A DNA stretch of 64,000 nucleotides from Talpa occidentalis (GCF_014898055.3 NW_023601322.1:67050740-67114739); one strand, 5' to 3'. Positions 11,070 through 24,318 are shown, counted from the first letter of the stretch. Made by a program: numbers and translations. Notes: generated by a model not told the origin, from the sequence alone.

Positions 11070-11650
11070 GCTTTTTCTTTTGGTCACACCAACAGCTATT
11101 GAATTTCCATTTCTGTTTTACTGGAGCCTATTTTTGGGCTTCTCTGGCCAGTTCTTTTTCTAAATTATAAATTGGGGAAATACCCTTTTGGCGCTTCACA
11201 GAGGTTTGGCTGTACTGGTTCCTTTAAGAGCAGTGTTCTTTGGAGAAATATCAAGGTGATTTCCCTTAACTTCCAGACAGTCAACTTAGTATGTTCTGGA
11301 ATTGTAATCATAGCTAAAGTAGCAGGTAAATGTATAGTATCCAGAAATTTCTGAACACAAAGGCCTATTTTTGATTTTGTTTCCACTGGAAGAAGCTTCA
11401 TTGCTTCCATAACATTATAAAGTTATGTGCTACTCCAAAAGCATGTCTACTATTAGTGTAAACGTTGGCAGTCTTGTCTTTGGCTAGAGTACAGGCCCAT
11501 GTGAGTGTGTACAATTCACCTTGTTGGGCTGTAGTAGCCAAAGGCAAAGGAGCAGCTTCAGTTACATCAAAGGGTGTTGATATTGCATATCAATATTTAC
11601 AATATTTACCATTTACCTTTCAATTATGGATGTTAGTATTACCTAAAGGA
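11070..11650 (-). mobile_element. Gammaretrovirus-like pol remnant, RNase H
   Basis: Minus-strand reading gives TAQQGELYTLTWACTLAKDK, then NVYTNSRHAFGVAHNF, then LDTIHLPATLAMITIPEHTKL, with single stops and frame changes. This is the RNase H domain of class I ERV pol; the TNSR motif retains the catalytic region in altered form. It joins in order to the integrase remnant at 8785-9306 once the L1 and SINEs between are ignored. Confidence 0.82.
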
Positions 11651-12685
11651 TATTCTTACAGATCATCATGAAGGCTCAGGGGGTGATCCATCAGTTCCAT
11701 TAGTCATAAAGAACTTAGTCATTTAACATCAGAGAAAAGAATTGCTGGTTAAGATAATTATAGCAAGAAATAGTTACATGGGCAACAGCAAAATGTTTTC
11801 GTAGGTGGTAAGGAAACTGAAATGTTGAGTGCTAATTCAGGAGGACTTCTGTTTCATGAAGTACAAACAATGGTTAAGAGGGAATTCACAACTATCTTCT
11901 CAGTGGCCTGAACCACTGTGAGGCAAGAATGGTATCCTCATGCCACAGAGCCCATTTGTTGACTATAATACCATATGATTTAATGGTGATCCTTGTGCTT
12001 CTGAGTGATTATCCCAATAGCATTTCCTTCTTTTTCACATGGAAAATGGAAAGGAGAATCTTATAATTAGGGTGTCCAAGGGCAGATAACTTTATTATAC
12101 TCTTCTTTAAAGTCATGTCCTTCTCATGTTGTTCTCACAGAATTTGATCAGGGTTATTGTTTTTTAATAAGGCATATGGAGGTTTTGACATAAGACCAAA
12201 TTTGGAATCAATTTTAGGCCTTAATCAGCCAATCTTAAAAACCTCTAATCAGTTAGGTAGTCTTGGGTTTGGAAACTTAAAATACCTTGATGTCTGTTTG
12301 GGTCTAAATGTAATCCTGTGCTAATATTAGAGGACTTAAATATTGAACCTGGGTTTGAACAAACTACAACTTCTGTTTGGTCCCTTGTGTCCCTTAAAGG
12401 CTAAATCCTTTAGCAAGTGGATGCCATCTTCCTGCCAAGAGGCTATGGAGGGAGACCAAAGAAGCAATAACTATGAATTTCTATAAAACCCTGAGGCTTA
12501 CTCTCCAGGTAAATTATCTTGCTTCACAGGTTAAGACAAATAATTATTGACCAACTTGGCCAACTGGAATGTTAAAATACATACCCATAAGTCAGTTACA
12601 GTGAGCAATTTATTTTCACTTGGGATAGGTAATAGTAATATATATGAGGACTATGCACACCTGAATGCTGAGAAATGACAATGTT
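11650..12685 (-). mobile_element. Probable upstream pol of the same ERV remnant
   Basis: The sequence continues on the element-upstream side of RNase H with many stops. I see a few RT/connection-like fragments but no clean catalytic motif. It ends at the L1 starting near 12690. The assignment is mainly by position. Confidence 0.4.
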
Positions 12686-12689
12686 GTTT

Positions 12690-15295
12690 ATTCCTTTTTT
12701 AAATTTTTGTTTATTTTATATATTTTTACATCATTTTTCATTTTTGCACAATGTATGCATTTTCATCTTGGTTATAGTCCCCATACAATTCCCACCCCCT
12801 TGTTTTGATCCTATTCCCTTCTTCCTGCCCCATAGTGTGTCTCTGTTTTATAGTTGCTTGTTGATTTTTATTTTCACTTTATTATTATTAGTCTTTTTCC
12901 TGGTCCCTTATTTAGATTTTCTAAATTCCTGCTATGAGTGAGACCATCCGGTATTTTTCTTTTTCTTTCTGGCTTATTTTGCTGAGCATGATCCCTTCCA
13001 GCGCCATCCATGTTGCTGTAAATTGCATGTGTTTATCTTTTTTGAATGCTGAGTAATATTCCATGGTGTATATGTACCACATCTTCTTGATCCAGTCATC
13101 TATTTTTGGGCATTTGGGTTGTTTCCAAAGCTTAGCTGTTATAAACAGTGCTGCTATAAACATAGGGGTGCAGGTGCTCTTTGGAATTGATGTTTCTGTG
13201 TCCTTTGGGTAAATACCTAAGAGTGGAATTGCTGGATCATAGGGAAGCTCTATGTTTAGTAGGTCCAGAAATCTCCACACAGCTCTCCATAGTGGTTGGA
13301 CCAGTTTACACTCCCACCAACAGTGCAGGAGAGTTCCTTTTTCTCCACATCCTCGCCAACATTTGTTGTTGCTATTTTTTTTTTAATATGTGCCATTCTC
13401 ACTGGAGTAAGATGGTATCTCATGGTAGTTTTGATTTGCATTTCCCTGATTACAAGTGATGTTGAACATTTTTTAATATGCCTGTTGGCCATTTACTTTT
13501 CCTCTTCAGAGAAGTTTCTTTTTAGCTCTTCTGCCCATTTTTTCACTGGATTATTTTCTTTGTTGTTGTTGAGTCTCATCAGCTCTTTGCAGATTTTTGT
13601 GATTAGTCCTTTATCATTAGTGTTGTGTGCAAAAATGTTCTCCCAGTTGGTGGGGTTTCTCTTTGTTTTTATTACTGTCTCTTTTGCTGTGCAGAAGCTC
13701 TTTAATTTGATGTAGTCCCAGCTGTTTATCTTTGCCTTCACTATCACTGCTTTGGGTGATGTGTCTGTAAAGATGTCTTTGATGTGCATATCACGTAGTG
13801 TTTTGCCTATATTTCCTTCTATGTATTTTATGGTTTCAGGTCTTATGTCTAGTTCTTTAATCCATTTTGAGTTGATTTTTGTGTATGGTGTGAGGTAGTG
13901 GTCAAGCTTCATTCTTTTGCATGTAGCGACCCAGTTTTCCCAGCACCATTTATTGAACAAACTTTCTTTGCTCCAATGCATAGTCTTTGCTCCTTTGTCA
14001 AAGATTAGTTGACCATAAATCTGTGGGTTTATTTCTGGATTTTCTATTTGATTCCATTGGTCTGTGTGTCTGTTCTTGTTCCAATACCATACAGTTTTGA
14101 TGATTATGGCTTTGTAGTATAGTTTCAAGTCTGGGAGTGTGATGCCTCCATTCCCTTCTTTTTTTTTTTTCAGGGGAGCTTTGGCTATTTGGTGTTTTTT
14201 GTGATTCCATATGAATTTCATCAATAATTGTTCTATTTCTTTGAAGAATGACATTGAAATTTTTTTTTTCTGTCTCAAGGTTGTTTTAGCTATTCTGGGC
14301 CCATTGGGTTTTCTTTTTCTTTCTTTTTAAAGATTTATTGATTGATTGATTTATACATACAAACACTGGGTACAGTCAGAAGAGCGGGAGGGTGATAGTA
14401 TTCACCAGAGCCAGAGTGGGGAGCAGAGCAGGCAGAAGGACCTAAGTACACTGCTGAGGGGAGCAGCGGGCGGCAGGAGGGTTCTGCAAGCCATGCGGGA
14501 CCCTCCTCCGGTGGCCGGGGAGCAGCCGGGGATCGAACCGGTGCTGCAGAGGCTGCGGGCAGCTTCACAACCCAGTGCTCAATCGCTGCGCCACCAGGGT
14601 GGCCCGACATTGAAATTTTGATTGGAATAGCATTGAATCTGTATATTGCTTTTGGTAGGATGGCCATTTTAATAATGTTTATTCTTCCAATCCATGAGCA
14701 GGGGATGTCTTTCCATTTCTTTGTGTCTTCTTCTATTTCTTTTAACAGTGCTTTATATTTTTCTTTGTATAGGTCCTTTACCTCTTTTGTTAGATTTATT
14801 CCCAAGTATTTGATTTTTTTGTTTCGATAATAAAAGGGATGGTTTTTTGATTTCTTCTTCTTCAGATTTATTGTTTGTGTATAGGAAGGCTACTGACTTT
14901 TGCATGTTGATTTTGTATCCTGCCACTTTACTGAACTGATTGATGAGTTGAATTAGTTTTTCTGTGGAGTTTTTGGGGTTCTGTATGTATATTATCATAT
15001 CATCTGCAAATAGTGGTAGTTTGACTTCTTCTTTTCCTATTTGGATTCCTTGTATGTCTTTCTCTTGTCTTATTGCTCTGGCTAGGACTTCCAGTATTAT
15101 ATTGAAAAGCAGTGGTGAGAGTGGACATCCTTGTCTTGTTCCAGATCTTAATAGAAATGCTTTCAGCTTTTCACCATTGAGAATGATACTGGCTGTTGGC
15201 TTGTCATATATGGTCTTTATGAAGTTGAGGTATGTTCCTTGTATCCCAAGAATTTCAAGGGCTTTTATCATGAATGGGAGGCACCCATTTTATGA
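12690..15295 (-). mobile_element. 5'-truncated L1 (ORF2 RT to 3' end)
   Basis: On the minus strand this reads the ORF2 reverse transcriptase ([35 protein letters not shown]), then the C-terminal part ([36 protein letters not shown], [19 protein letters not shown]). The 3' UTR ends near 12690. The RT active-site FADD motif is intact but the frame is broken by indels and by a SINE at 14326-14605. It is a fairly young copy judged by long open stretches. Confidence 0.95.
14264..14605 (-). mobile_element. SINE with L1-derived 3' transduction
   Basis: The target duplication GACATTGAAATTTT is at 14250-14263 and 14606-14619. Inside it, the SINE body is 14326-14605. About 60 additional bases at 14264-14325 lie beyond the SINE tail. 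These include GTCTCAAGGTTGTTTTAGC, which is not present at this point in the sister L1 at 42.9 kb. It looks like flank from a source SINE that sat in another L1. Confidence 0.85.
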
Positions 15296-15430
15296 CAAAA
15301 CAAACAACTCCTAACAAAATGGGTGTAGAAGAAGCATATCAACATAAAGGCCAAATCAAATATACACCATTAAGGACAGTATACTTAGTGGTGAAAAACT
15401 GAAAACTTTTCCTTTAAGATCAGGAGCAAG

Positions 15431-15694
15431 ATGGGCCTCCCCTGGTGGCACAGGCAGTTAAGTGTCCCGCTGTGAAGCTGTCAGCAGCCTGCAGCCCCAG
15501 TTCCATCCCGGCTGGCGAGGTTCCTACATGGTGAGGCAGACTTCTCCTGTCTCGCCCACTGCTCCCCTCAGCAGTGTATTTTGTCAGTCTGCCTGTTTTG
15601 TTCCCCGCTCTATCTCTGGTGAATCCTCTCACACTCCCGCACATCTGGCCTATACCCTGGTTCTTGTATAAATAAATAAATCTTTAAAAAAAAA
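15431..15694 (+). mobile_element. tRNA-derived SINE in old L1
   Basis: Full plus copy from GGGCCTCCCCTGGTGGCAC to ATAAATAAATCTTT and an A-run. The target duplication is ATCAGGAGCAAG/ATCAGGAACAAG at 15419-15430 and 15695-15706. Confidence 0.93.
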
Positions 15695-16744
15695 ATCAGG
15701 AACAAGGTAAGGATGCCCACTTGTTTCATTTATTAGAGGTATTAGCTAAAACAGCCAAGAAGAAGAAATATAAAGAATACAGTTTGGAAAGAGTCTACTA
15801 AACTACTTGAAACAATAAATAAATAAGGTGAATTAGCAGGCTGCAACATTATTAAACAAAAATCTGTTGCATTCTTGCATGAAAATGAGTGAGGAAAAAA
15901 AATGAAGAAAGCAGTCCCATTTATAATCATCAAAACCAAGTGAATACCTAGGAATAAATTTAAGAGGTGAGGAGTTATGTAACAAAAATTAAAATATTAA
16001 ATATTATAGAGCAATGTAGAGGTGGAAACAACCTGTGTTCATGGAGAGGAGGAATATAGCATTAATATAGCCATAATGACAATTTAACCAAAAGTGATTA
16101 TACATTTAATATAATCCCCATTTAAATTCCAATTGTACTATTCAAGGAAGTGAAACAAAAAATACTTAAATGCGTGTATTATCATAAAAGATCCTGTATA
16201 GCTGAAGCAATCTTGAAGAAGAAAAATGGAAGCATTATTTTTACCTGCTTCTAAGTTATACATCAACAATAATCACAACAGTGGAACTGGAAATAAAAAA
16301 AGACACATAAATTAATGTCACAGAATAAAAAGCCCAAAAACCCATAGATATGTTGCACCTAATTTGTAATAAAGGAACTGTGATCTTTAATGAAGAACCG
16401 TGAGTCCATTCAACAAACGGTGTTTGGAAAAGTGGTTGAACACAAAAGAATGAGACTATATCACTCTAACTTCACATACAAAAATAAGTTCAAAATGGAT
16501 TAGACTTACCTGTAAGACCTGAAGTCATAAAACATATAGAAGAAAGCATAGGTGCTGTGTTCCATGACATCAATGATAAATAATTGAACTACATTAAATT
16601 GAAAAGTTTTACACACAAAAAAGAAAATACTAGCAGATTAAAAACACAGCCTACTGAATAACAAATATTTTACATGTAACACAACTGTTATGAGTAAATA
16701 TGTTATCCGAGAACTTAACTAACTTAATTTAAAAAATAAGCTCA

Positions 16745-17000
16745 GGACCTCCCCTGGTGGCACAGTGGTTGAGTGCTGGGCCGCAAAGCTGCCCGCAGCC
16801 TCTGCAGTGCCGGTTCGATCCCTGGCCACAGGCTAGGGTCCCACATGGCGCGCAGACCTCTCCTGCCGCCCACTGTTCCCCTCAGCAGTGTACTTCTTCA
16901 GTCTGCCTGTTCTCTTCCCTGCTCTGGTGAATTCTCTCACCCTCCTGCGCTTCTGACTGTACCCAGTGCTTGTATAAATAAATAAATAAATCTTAAAAAG
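16745..17000 (+). mobile_element. tRNA-derived SINE in old L1
   Basis: Plus copy with head CCTCCCCTGGTGGCACAGTGG and tail (ATAA)n. The target duplication AAAAATAAGCTCA is at about 16732-16744 and 17001-17013. Confidence 0.93.
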
Positions 17001-17760
17001 AAAAATAAGCTCAATTTTAAAATGGGCAGAAACTCTGAAAAGATACTTTTCCAATGAGGAGATACAGATGACTGAGACATATATTATAAAAACTTGTTCA
17101 TCACTAATGATAAGGAAGAAGCAACAAAACCATAACAAGATATCATTCATACCTGTGAGAGTGGCATACATTCTCATGTGGAGAAAAAGGAACTCATACA
17201 CTGTTGGTGGAAATGTAAATTGGTATAGCCACTTTGGGTGCTCTGAACCTTTTTCTAAAATCTAAAAACAGGTATATGATCCAGCAAAATCCCAGTTCTG
17301 GGTATTTATCCAAAGAATTTTAAGCCATCAATTCTGAAAAATTATATGCTCCACAATGTTTATTGTGGCATTATTTACAATAGCTAAGGTGTGGGAGCAA
17401 CCTAAGTGTCTACTGAGTGAATTCAATGAAGAAGATGTGGTATATACACACAATGGAATGCTATTCAGTTATAGGGAAAGATGAAATTTTGCCATTTGCA
17501 GCAAAATGGAAGGAACTTGTGGGGAACAAAGTTAGCTGAAAAGATAAAGACAAATATCAGATGATTTCACATGTATGGGTAATAGAAGAAAAACAAAGTA
17601 GATGAGCAAAATAAAATAAATTAGTGGACTTTGATCAAACAGATTTTACCTAGGTGAAGATTCTAGGGGATGGTAAGATGGTGGAAGTGTGTATGGTGGA
17701 TGATGGTGTGCATTTTGTTCTGGCATTTTTGTTTTGGTTTCTCTCTATAAAAAAGTGTCA

Positions 17761-18289
17761 ACTGAGGAACAACACAATGAAACTAAAAATGTTCTTGTTT
17801 TTCATCTTAAATTTGCAAATTAGGTAGCACAAACTCAAGATATTGTCCAAGGGAAGGAGAGGATTGCAAAAACTAGCATTGGTTATAAATTGAATTTTTA
17901 AAGTTCACTGACTTTTATTCAACATGGTCTTGATTACAGTAGAGAGAAGAAAGAGGAAAACATTTTATTTATACTGTTCTTGAAGAAGGCTGTATCTATC
18001 TGGAAACTGTTTCTTGCCTGTCAGTAAATAGCTTGCTTAAAAGTTCAGTAGCACAGAGTCTCAGATGCAACATGAGGTCAGTTCAATTGATACAAACATC
18101 TTTTCACAGTGGGATCTATTTTATAGAACCTGGCTGCACACCTCCCCCCCCCCCACCCCAGCTCCAACTGATTGCCTAGGTTGCTGAGCACCTGTTTACC
18201 TTAGCGATGGAACACTCACATGGTTCTTAGTGGTCAGTTCTGACCCACATAGCACTACCACTTGGACACATAGCTGTAGAGCTCAGCAC
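17761..18289. other. No gene recognised
   Basis: No supported ORF, RNA gene or named repeat. It contains a C-run at 18146-18155. Confidence 0.4.
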
Positions 18290-19600
18290 AGCCATGGAGG
18301 CCCTTCTCTCTGTCCTGGTGTCCACTTGCTACCTGATCCTCGAGTACTTGGAGCGGGGCACTCTGCTGGTTTCTGAGAGCTTGATATATGGGGTTTTTGC
18401 TGTGATGATGGTGATGATAATAACAAGACAACATATTTTAAGAAGTTGAAGGCACTAAGCAAAATGTGTTCTGCCTCTGATGAATTCTATGGGCAGTGAA
18501 TTGAGAAATTCAGCCCATTAATGTCAAGTCTGAAACATGCTGTGACCATCCCTGCATCCTCTGTGGAAATCATTGATGCCCTCCAGGCACTCTACCCACA
18601 TTACAAACTTTGTGTTCGTCAGCAGTGAAAAAACCTAGGCAGGTCATCATTTCAGAACAATGTCTACTTTCTGGAAAAAGCATAGACGAGCCAGCCTCCT
18701 AACCTTTCTGAAGTCAGTGTTGAAAATTCATTTCAAAATCATCAGAGGAGAGTGGAGAACAACTTCAGAAGAAAGAAACAGCTTTGAATGAAACAGCTTT
18801 GAATGAAAATGCATTTTCCATAAAGGCCACTACTGCTCAACCAAGAAATTTCTAGAAGGAAGCAGAGAGTACTGGAAAAGGGGGAGAGAGGTTGGAGCTC
18901 TCACACACATGGATGGAGCAGGTCCTGAAAGATAAATTCAGCCCATTAATGTCAAGTCTGAAACATGCTGTGACCATCCCTTTGTCCTCTGTGGAAATCT
19001 TGTGGATGATGGGACCTTGGAAGTCAAGCAAGAAAGGGAAGCCTACAAGGGCAGTTATTTCTTATCTTGGTCAAAGGTTGATCTGAAGGGTATGGATGAT
19101 GCAGGATTCAGTGTGTCTCTTCAAAGTTCTGAAAAGGAAAGTAAAAAAAATAGTTGTGAGAAGAAAAACAAATAGCTGAAGAGCTTACAGGACCTATAAC
19201 AAGTCTCCAAATTGAGGAAGCATCTTTGCAGCATGAAAATTTACATCTTGAAAGTGAGATTCAGCAACTTACCTCATAGTCTGCCTGATATATATGACAA
19301 CATGTCATGCAACTTAAGAGAAAATTATTTAAGGAGGAAAAGCATTGCTTAGAAATGGAGAATACATTTTATGAATCATGTGAAAATAATGAACTCCACA
19401 GGTCAGTTTTGCAATCTCTACAAGAAGATAGCCTTAGGTAAGGTTAAACAATAGGAGAGAACCACTTGTTACCAACAAAAAGAGATCCTCTTCCAAGAGA
19501 AAGGATCCCAAGAGATATAACAGCTGCGTCCACTGAGAGCTGAACTTGAGGAACTGAGAAACAATAATCACAACAGGTAAATTTTGGCCAATGTCCAGTC
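18290..19600 (+). pseudogene. MIA2/CTAGE-family (TANGO1-like) pseudogene candidate
   Basis: After an ATG-led hydrophobic stretch (18293-18415), the plus strand has coding-like but interrupted sequence. The clearest part, at 19170-19400, reads EELTGPITSLQIEEASLQ.EN, then LHLESEIQQL, then QHVMQLKRKLFKEEKHCLE. This follows the coiled-coil order of MIA2/CTAGE proteins, which act in ER export of large cargo. Stops and frameshifts are frequent and no introns are visible, so a retrocopy is likely. The first 600 bases are less clear, and a 66-base block is duplicated within it (18506 and 18934). Confidence 0.45.
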
Positions 19601-19841
19601 CCAGTGCCAGCCTTTCCCAAGGAGTTCTTTTGCTCCCTTTGCTCTTCCCACAGCTCACATAGGCTATGGAATGTCAGGGGATCCCATGGGACATTAGCTC
19701 CTCCAAGAGGGAGGAGGGTCATTCTGTAAGGGCCCAGTCTGGGGTTACCTGCAGGTTTGACTCAGTTTCCTGACAACCAGGCCTTGAGTACCCACAACCA
19801 TGGCAGCACAACATACAACCCACATTGTGAATATAAGGCCT

Positions 19842-20125
19842 CCTTTTTTAAGATTTATTTATGTATAGAAGAACTGGGGTGTAGGCAGAGGTGCAGGGGG
19901 TGAGAGGATTCACCAGAGAGAGTGGGGAGTATAACAGGTGGATCCACTGAAATACACTGCTGAGTGGAGCAGTGGGCGAGACAGGAGAGGTCTGCTGCTG
20001 CCATATGTGGGTTAGCTCCCTGTCTAGGGTGATATCAACTATCAGCGGTGATATCAGCTATTAGTGGTGATGGCTGATAGAGTGAGAGCACTGAGACTTA
20101 ACCCCTACACCGCCAGGGAACCCCT
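19842..20125 (-). mobile_element. Old tRNA-derived SINE
   Basis: Diverged minus copy with TTTTTTAAGATTTATTTATG at the left and CACCGCCAGGGAACCCC at the right. There is extra GATATCAGCTAT-type duplicated sequence near 20030-20070. Confidence 0.8.
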
Positions 20126-22648
20126 TTTATAGGTTTTTTGAGATGGAAATGTAAAAATAGAGATGCAAGTTTTAAAAGCATTTTAAAATAAGTAAATGAA
20201 AATAAAATACTATGTGCATGTAATTTGTATCTAGAGAAAAGATTCCTCTGTTATACAGAGATGGAGAGTTGCCTGACATATCAGCAAGAAGCATTATCCA
20301 AATGCACATGAAGAACTGAGCCATGGGCAGTTTTCTAATCTGACCTCAGAGGGGGCTCCCAGTTCTAACAATAGGGGAGCTGTCCCCCTTGGTCCTGGAG
20401 GGAGGAAGGGGAAGAGGTGTCATATGAACTCAATGAGGACCTGTTACAGGAATTGGAAAAACTGTCCTCATTCCCTGTCCACTGCCCTCCCACTTATTGC
20501 TGAAACCATGGGCACCACACAGGTGGCCTGGATAGTGTAGACTAGGCAAGTCAGTCTCTGAAATGAAGTAGGGGAAAAAAAGGCCCAGGAGAATTGGAGA
20601 ATAACCCCATACTGAGTCTATTTGTCCTGAAGTATATGTATTTTATTTGGTAAATGTGGTGTTTTGAGGGTGTCTACAGTGCTACTCTGGGTGTCTGGAG
20701 TGCAGCAATGGAACCAACCCATGAGGCCCGTGGACTTCAGGTGACAAAGGAACTGTGGTTATAATAATTGCAAACAATTTCCATAGGGTGATGGGTAACG
20801 GGTAATAGGATGAAAGAGTAAGAAGGGTTAACCAGGAAGGTCATAGGGCAGTATGTTCAAGGCAGGGAAAAGTTTGAGGCCTGAGAATTAGGCCTCTGGG
20901 GCAGGGGAAATGGGCAGGGATGACAAAGGGGAAGTGAGGAGGACCTCTCGTCAATGCAGTATGGTGACACCAGGGGAGGGTATGGGCCTGGAAGGATAGG
21001 GTTGGTAGCTAGGGACATGCTGTGATGTGTATTCTACATATACCTTTGCGTCTGTGGAGGGAGTGGGGTGAGGGAGAAAGGGACAGGATTTTGTGAGGGG
21101 TTCACATGGGTCTGCATAAGAGCATTGGGGACTGGCATTGAGGTGGTGGTCACAGAGGTGAAGGATGACAGATCAGGGCTGTGATTGGGGCATTGGGAAT
21201 CAAAGAAGACAAATGGAGAACCACTCTTAGAGCATTTCTAATAACCCTAGTTATTGTTGGCAGGACTTTCAGTAAACTTTAGTAAAATATCTGCAGGGGA
21301 ACCCTGAATAAAATTCTGCAATGTGGAGATGTAATGCACCCAGTGAAAAAACATGCTATTCTAAAGAACAGAGTATGGAGTAAGTATGTTCGTTTGGATT
21401 TACATGTGATTTCAACCTTAACTGAAGACACTCATGATCAGGTGATCTCACCTCTCAGGTGCTCCCATAACATAAATTCCAAGGTTGGGTATGGGAGTGA
21501 TTTGAGTACAGGGTGAGGGTTCCCAAGTGTGATGCCCTGATATGGTGCCCTGATATGATGCCCTGATATGTGATGCCCTGATATGCCCAGTTAAGCTGAT
21601 ATGGTGCTACTCATGGGATGCCAAGATGATTAATAAGTTTACTTCAGCAGGTGCGCCACCAGTAGTGCCCGCAAGCCAGGCATACACCTGCATAGCTGTT
21701 ACCATACCCACGCTCAACTATCCAGCAGCAAGCTGTGTTGGGGTGGGAAGTCCGCAAGGGTTCTTGGGTGGAGGTGGCCCCTGAAATGAATACCAAAGGA
21801 TGATTAGGGATTACCTATATATAGGGATTACCTATATTGCTTTTCAGAATTTAAGGAGCATATGAATCATTTGTAGATCTTGTCACAAAGCTGGTTTTAA
21901 TTTATCATATCGTAGGGAAACTGAGATCCCACACTCTCTCTGTTGATGTCCATGCTAGGGCCAGAAGTGGAATAGCAACTGTCTTCAGATGATTGTAGGA
22001 ACAGAGTGGCAAAGTAGAAGGGGGCAGGGTCATTTATGGCCATGATATAACCCAGGTTAAGGTAGGAACGCAAAACCTGGTCTGGATGAAGGAGGATGTT
22101 TGTACAATTAGCATTCCAGAGGACTGAGGTGGGCGGGGGGAGAAGGGGATGTCTGTGAGGCACGCAGTTATGCTGTTCCCGATTATCCACTCATATAGCT
22201 CTATCTACCATGAACAAATATTGTCCCAAGGACACTTGCCATTTTTAGAGAACTACAGACTTGCTTTCATCACTCTTTACCTCCAGACTGCTATTTTTGG
22301 GGAGCCCCGGGTCCACTTGTTTCAACCCAAACACCTGTGGATATCTTCTTACCTGTACTATCCCTTATTTTGTACATCCAATCCATCTTGCAGTCCATAG
22401 ATCATTCCTTCAAACTTTCTCTGTTCTCTCTCTCTGAACCACTTTCTTCACTGGAACTCAGAATTCCTGATTCTCAGTCTTTCAGTGTTTCAGAACCCCG
22501 GGAATTTGTTCTCTTCATTCAATGAAAAGAAACACCAGAGCTCTTTGTAAGAATAGTTGAATACTTGTGTGGATCACCAAAATATAGTATAATTTTGTGA
22601 CCTCTTGCTATTGCCAGATAGCAAGGATGCTTTGAAAATTACACATTG
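20126..22648. other. No gene recognised
   Basis: Apart from the small tandem repeat at 21529-21588, I see no convincing gene or named repeat. Short ORFs (for example at 22149-22400) have no recognisable similarity. Confidence 0.35.
21529..21588. repeat. Short tandem repeat, unit about 15 bp
   Basis: GATGCCCTGATATG recurs four times with small variations (GGTGCCCTGATATG, TGATGCCCTGATATG). Confidence 0.85.
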
Positions 22649-22927
22649 GGGGGGTCTCCCTGGTGGTGCAAAGGGTTAAGACACAGCACTGTGAAGATAC
22701 CCGAAGCCACTGCAGCATGAGTTTGATCCCCAGCTGGCCAGGGAGCTACCCACATGGCACAGCAGACCTCTCCTGCCTCTCCCACTGCTCCCCTCAGCAG
22801 TGTATTTCAGTACATCTGCCTGTTCTGTTCCCCACTCTGTCTCTGGTGAATCCACTCACTGCCCCCCACACCTCTGGCCTGTACCCCAGTTCTTGTATGC
22901 ATAAAATAAATAAATCTTTAAAAAAAA
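22649..22927 (+). mobile_element. tRNA-derived SINE (older subfamily)
   Basis: Plus copy from GGGGTCTCCCTGGTGGTGC to ATAAATAAATCTTT. The flanking GAAAATTACACATTGG/GAAAATTACAATTGG is the target duplication. Confidence 0.92.
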
Positions 22928-23504
22928 GAAAATTACAATTGGAATCAAGAGCCTACTGGACCAATTTAAGGAGTCTCCTGCTGGTCAAGTTGAGATAATT
23001 AAATAAGCAAAAATTGACCCAAAATGTAGACTTCATTAAAACAAGCACATAAATGCCTTGAGTATATTATGACAATAACAGGGGGAAAAGTTGATTATTT
23101 TCACATCAAGTAAGTATTTTATTCAGTTCAATATTTAGTTTGTTAATTCTTCTGCCATAACACTTCACTGTCTTGATTATTGCTAACTATAGAAGATGTC
23201 TTGCAAATTTATGTATTTGTTCCTTATCAATCTATAAAGCAGCCTACTTGGATTTTTGTTATTTCTCTATAAAAATTAATTCGGTAATAATGGACATCTT
23301 AACAATTTGAGTCTTCCAATTCCTGAACATGGTGTATATCTCCATTATTTAAACCTCAGTTTCTCTCTGAAGTGTCTCATTAAAGTAAACCCTAGCTCAT
23401 AAATTTATAGATTTCGCATTCTAATATAGATCTCTTTGGTGATAGTTATTGTTTCTAGTTTCCCCACTCAGCTATATCACACAACTTTTATATATAGTGA
23501 AATA

Positions 23505-23543
23505 GTGTATATATATATATATATATATAATATATATATATAA
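23505..23543. repeat. (AT)n microsatellite
   Basis: An alternating AT run lies within the old L1 fragment. Confidence 0.9.
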
Positions 23544-23660
23544 TTTCCGTTGTAAAGTCTCCTTGGATTTTCAGTGTAGTGTTTTATTTTAGCATAGAAG
23601 TCTTAACATATTGTCAATTAATTTTTTTCATGCTATTGAAAGTGGTAGTTTTTCATTCTT

Positions 23661-23935
23661 TTTTTAAAAAAATTTATTTATGCATACAAGAACTGGGGTA
23701 CAGGTCAGAGGTGCAGGGGGTGAGAAGATCACTGGAGACAGAGTGGGGAACAGAACAGGCAGACTGACTGAAAAACACTGCTGCGGGGAGGCAGGATAGC
23801 AGCAGGCAAGGCAGGATAGGTCTGCTGCGCCATGAGGGTAGCTCCCTGGCAGGCCGGGACTCAAATTCGTGCTGCAGTGGCTGCAGATTGCTTCATAGTG
23901 TGGTGCTTAATCCCTTGCGCCATCAGGGAGGTTCC
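23661..23935 (-). mobile_element. tRNA-derived SINE (older subfamily)
   Basis: Minus copy with target duplication AGTTTTTCATTCTT at 23647-23660 and 23936-23949. Confidence 0.93.
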
Positions 23936-24318
23936 AGTTTTTCATTCTTATTTTCCATTTATTTGCCATATAGAAATATAATTGATTTTTATATATTGAC
24001 CTTACATTCTGTAACCTTGCTAAATCTACTCATTGGTCCCAGCAGTTGTCTCATGGGTTCTTTAGGATATTCGATATACACAATTATGCCATCTATAAAG
24101 ATAAATTTCTTTTTAATGTGCGTATTATTTCCTGCCTTCTGACTAGATTCTCCATTGTAATGTTAAAAAGAAGTACTGAGACCTTTCTGACCTTGAGTGT
24201 GATAGGGAAGCATTAAGTATTCTACCATTAAGTGTGGCGTTAGCTGTAGGATTTTCATAAATGTTCTTTACCACAATGAGGATGTTCCTATCCTTTAGTG
24301 TGTTGAAAGTTTTGATCA

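Larger units (their letters stand above)
15296..17760 (+). mobile_element. Older, decayed L1 ORF2 and 3' end
   Basis: Plus-strand sequence with strong L1 similarity: TACACCATTAAGGACAGTATACTTAGTGGTGAAAAACTGAAAAC, then AGGATGCCCAC, then the ORF2 C-terminus and tail. It has far more stops than the neighbouring minus-strand L1. It overlaps the same ORF2 portion as that L1, so the two are separate insertions. Two SINEs interrupt it. Confidence 0.85.

Noticed and set aside
12690..17760. Twin-primed (inverted) single L1
   Set aside because: The minus and plus parts cover the same ORF2 region and differ clearly in decay, so they are two insertions.
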